A program made the translations under genes and the position numbers. The notes beneath the pieces were generated by a model that was not told where the DNA came from, made no database searches, and saw nothing but the letters and a program-made list of their open reading frames with translations. This document shows positions 5,773-6,860 of a DNA stretch of 6,860 nt, in pieces. Position 1 is the first letter of the stretch, and each line of letters starts with the position of its first letter. The DNA is from an uncultured bacterium (GTDB lineage Bacteria > Bacillota > Clostridia > Oscillospirales > Acutalibacteraceae), in assembly GCA_945949625.1 (NCBI GenBank), contig CAMFFI010000055.1, positions 1 through 6,860 of the forward strand, in the 5' to 3' direction.

Positions 5773-6171
5773 ATGGCAACTACTAAGAAAACAGAAGCAG
5801 CTAAAACTGCTGAAGAAACAACTGCTAAAAAAGCTGCTGCAACAAAAACTGCTGAAACTAAAACAACAGCTGCTAAAAAGACTGCAGCAAAAACTGCTGA
5901 AAAGAAAACAACAGCCGCTAAAACAACTGCTAAAAAACCAGCAGTAAAGAAAGTAGCTCCTAAAAAGCCGGCTGCAAAAGCAACAGAAAAGGTTGAAGTT
6001 ATTGTTGAATTCGGCGGTGTTCAGGTTGCTATTGATGAAGTAATCAAGAACGTAAAGGCTACTTACGGCAAGGACGTTAAGGACCTTAAAATTTATCTCA
6101 AGCCTGACGAAAGCAAAGCTTACTTTGTAGCAGACGGTGTTGAAGGCGAAATGAACGTTTACTTCTGCTAA
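5773..6171 (+). CDS. Lys/Ala/Thr-rich histone-H1-like tail fused to a DUF6465-like domain
   Basis: This is a 132-residue protein with two parts. Residues 1-73 are low-complexity: 21 lysines, about 40 Ala plus Thr and a few Glu and Pro, with repeated AAKKT/TAKKPA-type units like histone H1 and bacterial H1-like tails. Residues 74-132 look like a small folded domain (VEVIVEFGGVQVAIDEVIKN, DLKIYLKPDESKAYFVADG, ending MNVYFC) resembling DUF6465, a domain of unknown function seen in Clostridia. The tail suggests binding to DNA, RNA or another polyanion, possibly as a nucleoid protein, but that is inference. There is no signal peptide or membrane segment. I chose the ATG at 5773-5775 because AGAGGG sits 9 bases before it and because upstream in-frame ATG 5686 lies inside the promoter, before the transcription start. 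The gene is monocistronic, between a strong promoter and a strong terminator. Confidence 0.88.
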   Translation: MATTKKTEAAKTAEETTAKKAAATKTAETKTTAAKKTAAKTAEKKTTAAKTTAKKPAVKKVAPKKPAAKATEKVEVIVEFGGVQVAIDEVIKNVKATYGKDVKDLKIYLKPDESKAYFVADGVEGEMNVYFC

Positions 6172-6190
6172 TTTGATTTTAATTTTTACC

Positions 6191-6218
6191 GGCAGGGCAT
6201 TTAGTGCCCTGCCTTTTT
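6191..6218 (+). terminator. Rho-independent terminator of the DUF6465-like gene
   Basis: A perfect GC-rich 9-bp stem (GGCAGGGCA at 6191-6199 with TGCCCTGCC at 6205-6213) with a 5-base loop is followed by TTTTT (6214-6218). It lies 20 bases after the stop codon. Confidence 0.95.
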
Positions 6219-6262
6219 ACTTTTAACATTATTTAATTCATTTATACAAAACCGATTTTACT

Positions 6263-6300
6263 AAAACGCCCAGATTAGTTTTAAAACTGCTCTGGGCGTT
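6263..6300 (-). terminator. Rho-independent terminator of the TetR-family gene
   Basis: A perfect 10-bp stem (AACGCCCAGA at 6265-6274 with TCTGGGCGTT at 6291-6300) is followed on the minus strand by a short T-run (TTTT across 6263-6266, then AG and more T-rich sequence). The 16-base loop contains the palindrome AGTTTTAAAACT (6277-6288). It lies 15 bases after the TetR gene stop codon and faces the plus-strand terminator at 6191-6218, so the two convergent genes are insulated. The T-run is weaker than in the other terminators here. Confidence 0.75.
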
Positions 6301-6315
6301 CTTCTATTGTATTTA

Positions 6316-6860
6316 TTAAAATACTGTTAAAAAATTCAAAGAGCCAGCGGGATTTTCGGTGCCCTTTTCAAGTAATGATATAAGTCCTAAAATTGTATCT
6401 TCTATTTCCTCATCTGTGGAAGGAACCAGCGTATTATCAAATTTTACGGATAGAATAATAAGAACAATTTCAGCAAGTGCCGCAGGATATTCAAAATGTA
6501 TTTCTCCGCTTTCTATTCCCTGTTTGATAATCTCTGTCAGCACAGGCTTTAATTCAGTAATTAAATGGTGCAGATATTTCTGATGCAGCAGAGATTTTTC
6601 CTGAACGCTTGCAAGGGGTTCCCTGTTATTGCCTATAAATGCACAGGATGAATTTCTGCAAGCCTGAAAAATCATTGCCATTCGTGTAAAGAGCGAAATG
6701 TTAGTCTGTTTTTCAAGATTTTTTGCAGTTTCAATAGGCTGTTCATAATTTCTTTCGATAAGCGCCTCAAGAATTGCGTCCTTTGAGGGAAAATAATAGT
6801 ATATGCTTCCTTTGCCGATTCCTGCAGTACGGGCAATTTCGCTTACCGATATTTTATTGA
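6316..6860 (-). CDS. TetR/AcrR family transcriptional regulator, N-terminus cut by window
   Basis: The frame is open from the right edge of the window to the stop codon at 6316-6318, giving 180 visible residues. The visible N-terminal part is a typical TetR helix-turn-helix: ISVSEIARTAGIGKGSIYYY followed by FPSKDAILEALIER. Only the first helix and the start codon are missing, so perhaps 15-25 residues. The rest is the helical ligand-binding and dimer domain, whose sequence varies too much between family members to predict the ligand. Such proteins usually repress efflux pump or enzyme genes, often divergent or co-transcribed; any target here would lie beyond position 6860. An internal ATG at 6679-6681 is not the start, because the HTH is encoded upstream of it in the same frame. 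Confidence 0.92.
   Translation of the reverse strand, partial: NKISVSEIARTAGIGKGSIYYYFPSKDAILEALIERNYEQPIETAKNLEKQTNISLFTRMAMIFQACRNSSCAFIGNNREPLASVQEKSLLHQKYLHHLITELKPVLTEIIKQGIESGEIHFEYPAALAEIVLIILSVKFDNTLVPSTDEEIEDTILGLISLLEKGTENPAGSLNFLTVF

Noticed and set aside
6359..6583. Plus-strand reading frame of 74 codons
   Set aside because: It is antisense to the TetR-family gene, whose frame is well supported by its helix-turn-helix.
6316..6681. TetR-family gene read as a complete 121-residue protein from an internal ATG
   Set aside because: The same frame continues upstream to the window edge and encodes a canonical TetR helix-turn-helix, so the internal ATG is not the start.

Overview
The window looks like chromosomal DNA from a low-GC, Gram-positive anaerobe, most likely a gut Clostridia member near Ruminococcaceae/Oscillospiraceae. 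The evidence is AT-rich intergenic DNA, AGGAGG-type ribosome binding sites, sigma-A style TTGxxx/TATAAT promoters, a secreted protein with a type I dockerin, and a Lys/Ala/Thr-tailed protein of a kind (DUF6465) known from Clostridia. The genus assignment is inference.

Layout: nearly everything is on the minus strand. (1) Positions 1-1254 hold a one-carbon/methionine operon: metF (5,10-methylenetetrahydrofolate reductase), then, with a 4-base overlap, a stand-alone protein resembling the reactivation domain of B12-dependent methionine synthase, cut by the window start. A good promoter lies at 1353-1381. (2) Positions 1255-1659 hold the metF leader and promoter, two tandem copies of a ~95-bp hairpin-rich repeat, and the terminator of the next gene. 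(3) Positions 1660-3147 encode a secreted transglutaminase/protease-like protein with an intact Cys-His-Asp triad and a C-terminal dockerin. (4) Positions 3148-3500 hold its promoter, a third, diverged copy of the repeat, and the terminator of the next operon. (5) Positions 3501-5456 hold a two-gene operon: an auxin-efflux-carrier (AEC) family permease followed 24 bp later by a WYL-domain transcriptional regulator. (6) Positions 5457-5772 form a divergent promoter region. (7) Positions 5773-6171, the only plus-strand gene, encode a 132-residue protein with a histone-H1-like tail and a DUF6465-like domain, driven by a near-consensus promoter and closed by a strong terminator. (8) Positions 6316-6860 hold the C-terminal 180 residues of a TetR/AcrR regulator that enters from the right edge, with its own terminator.

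Most genes are ordinary accessory or housekeeping types. The least explained element is the repeat: three same-orientation copies in the two intergenic regions on either side of the dockerin gene. They share an identical 18-base core, and one predicted stem shows two compensated base-pair changes between copies, which suggests selection on a folded structure. No CRISPR array, tRNA, rRNA, transposase or known riboswitch was recognised.
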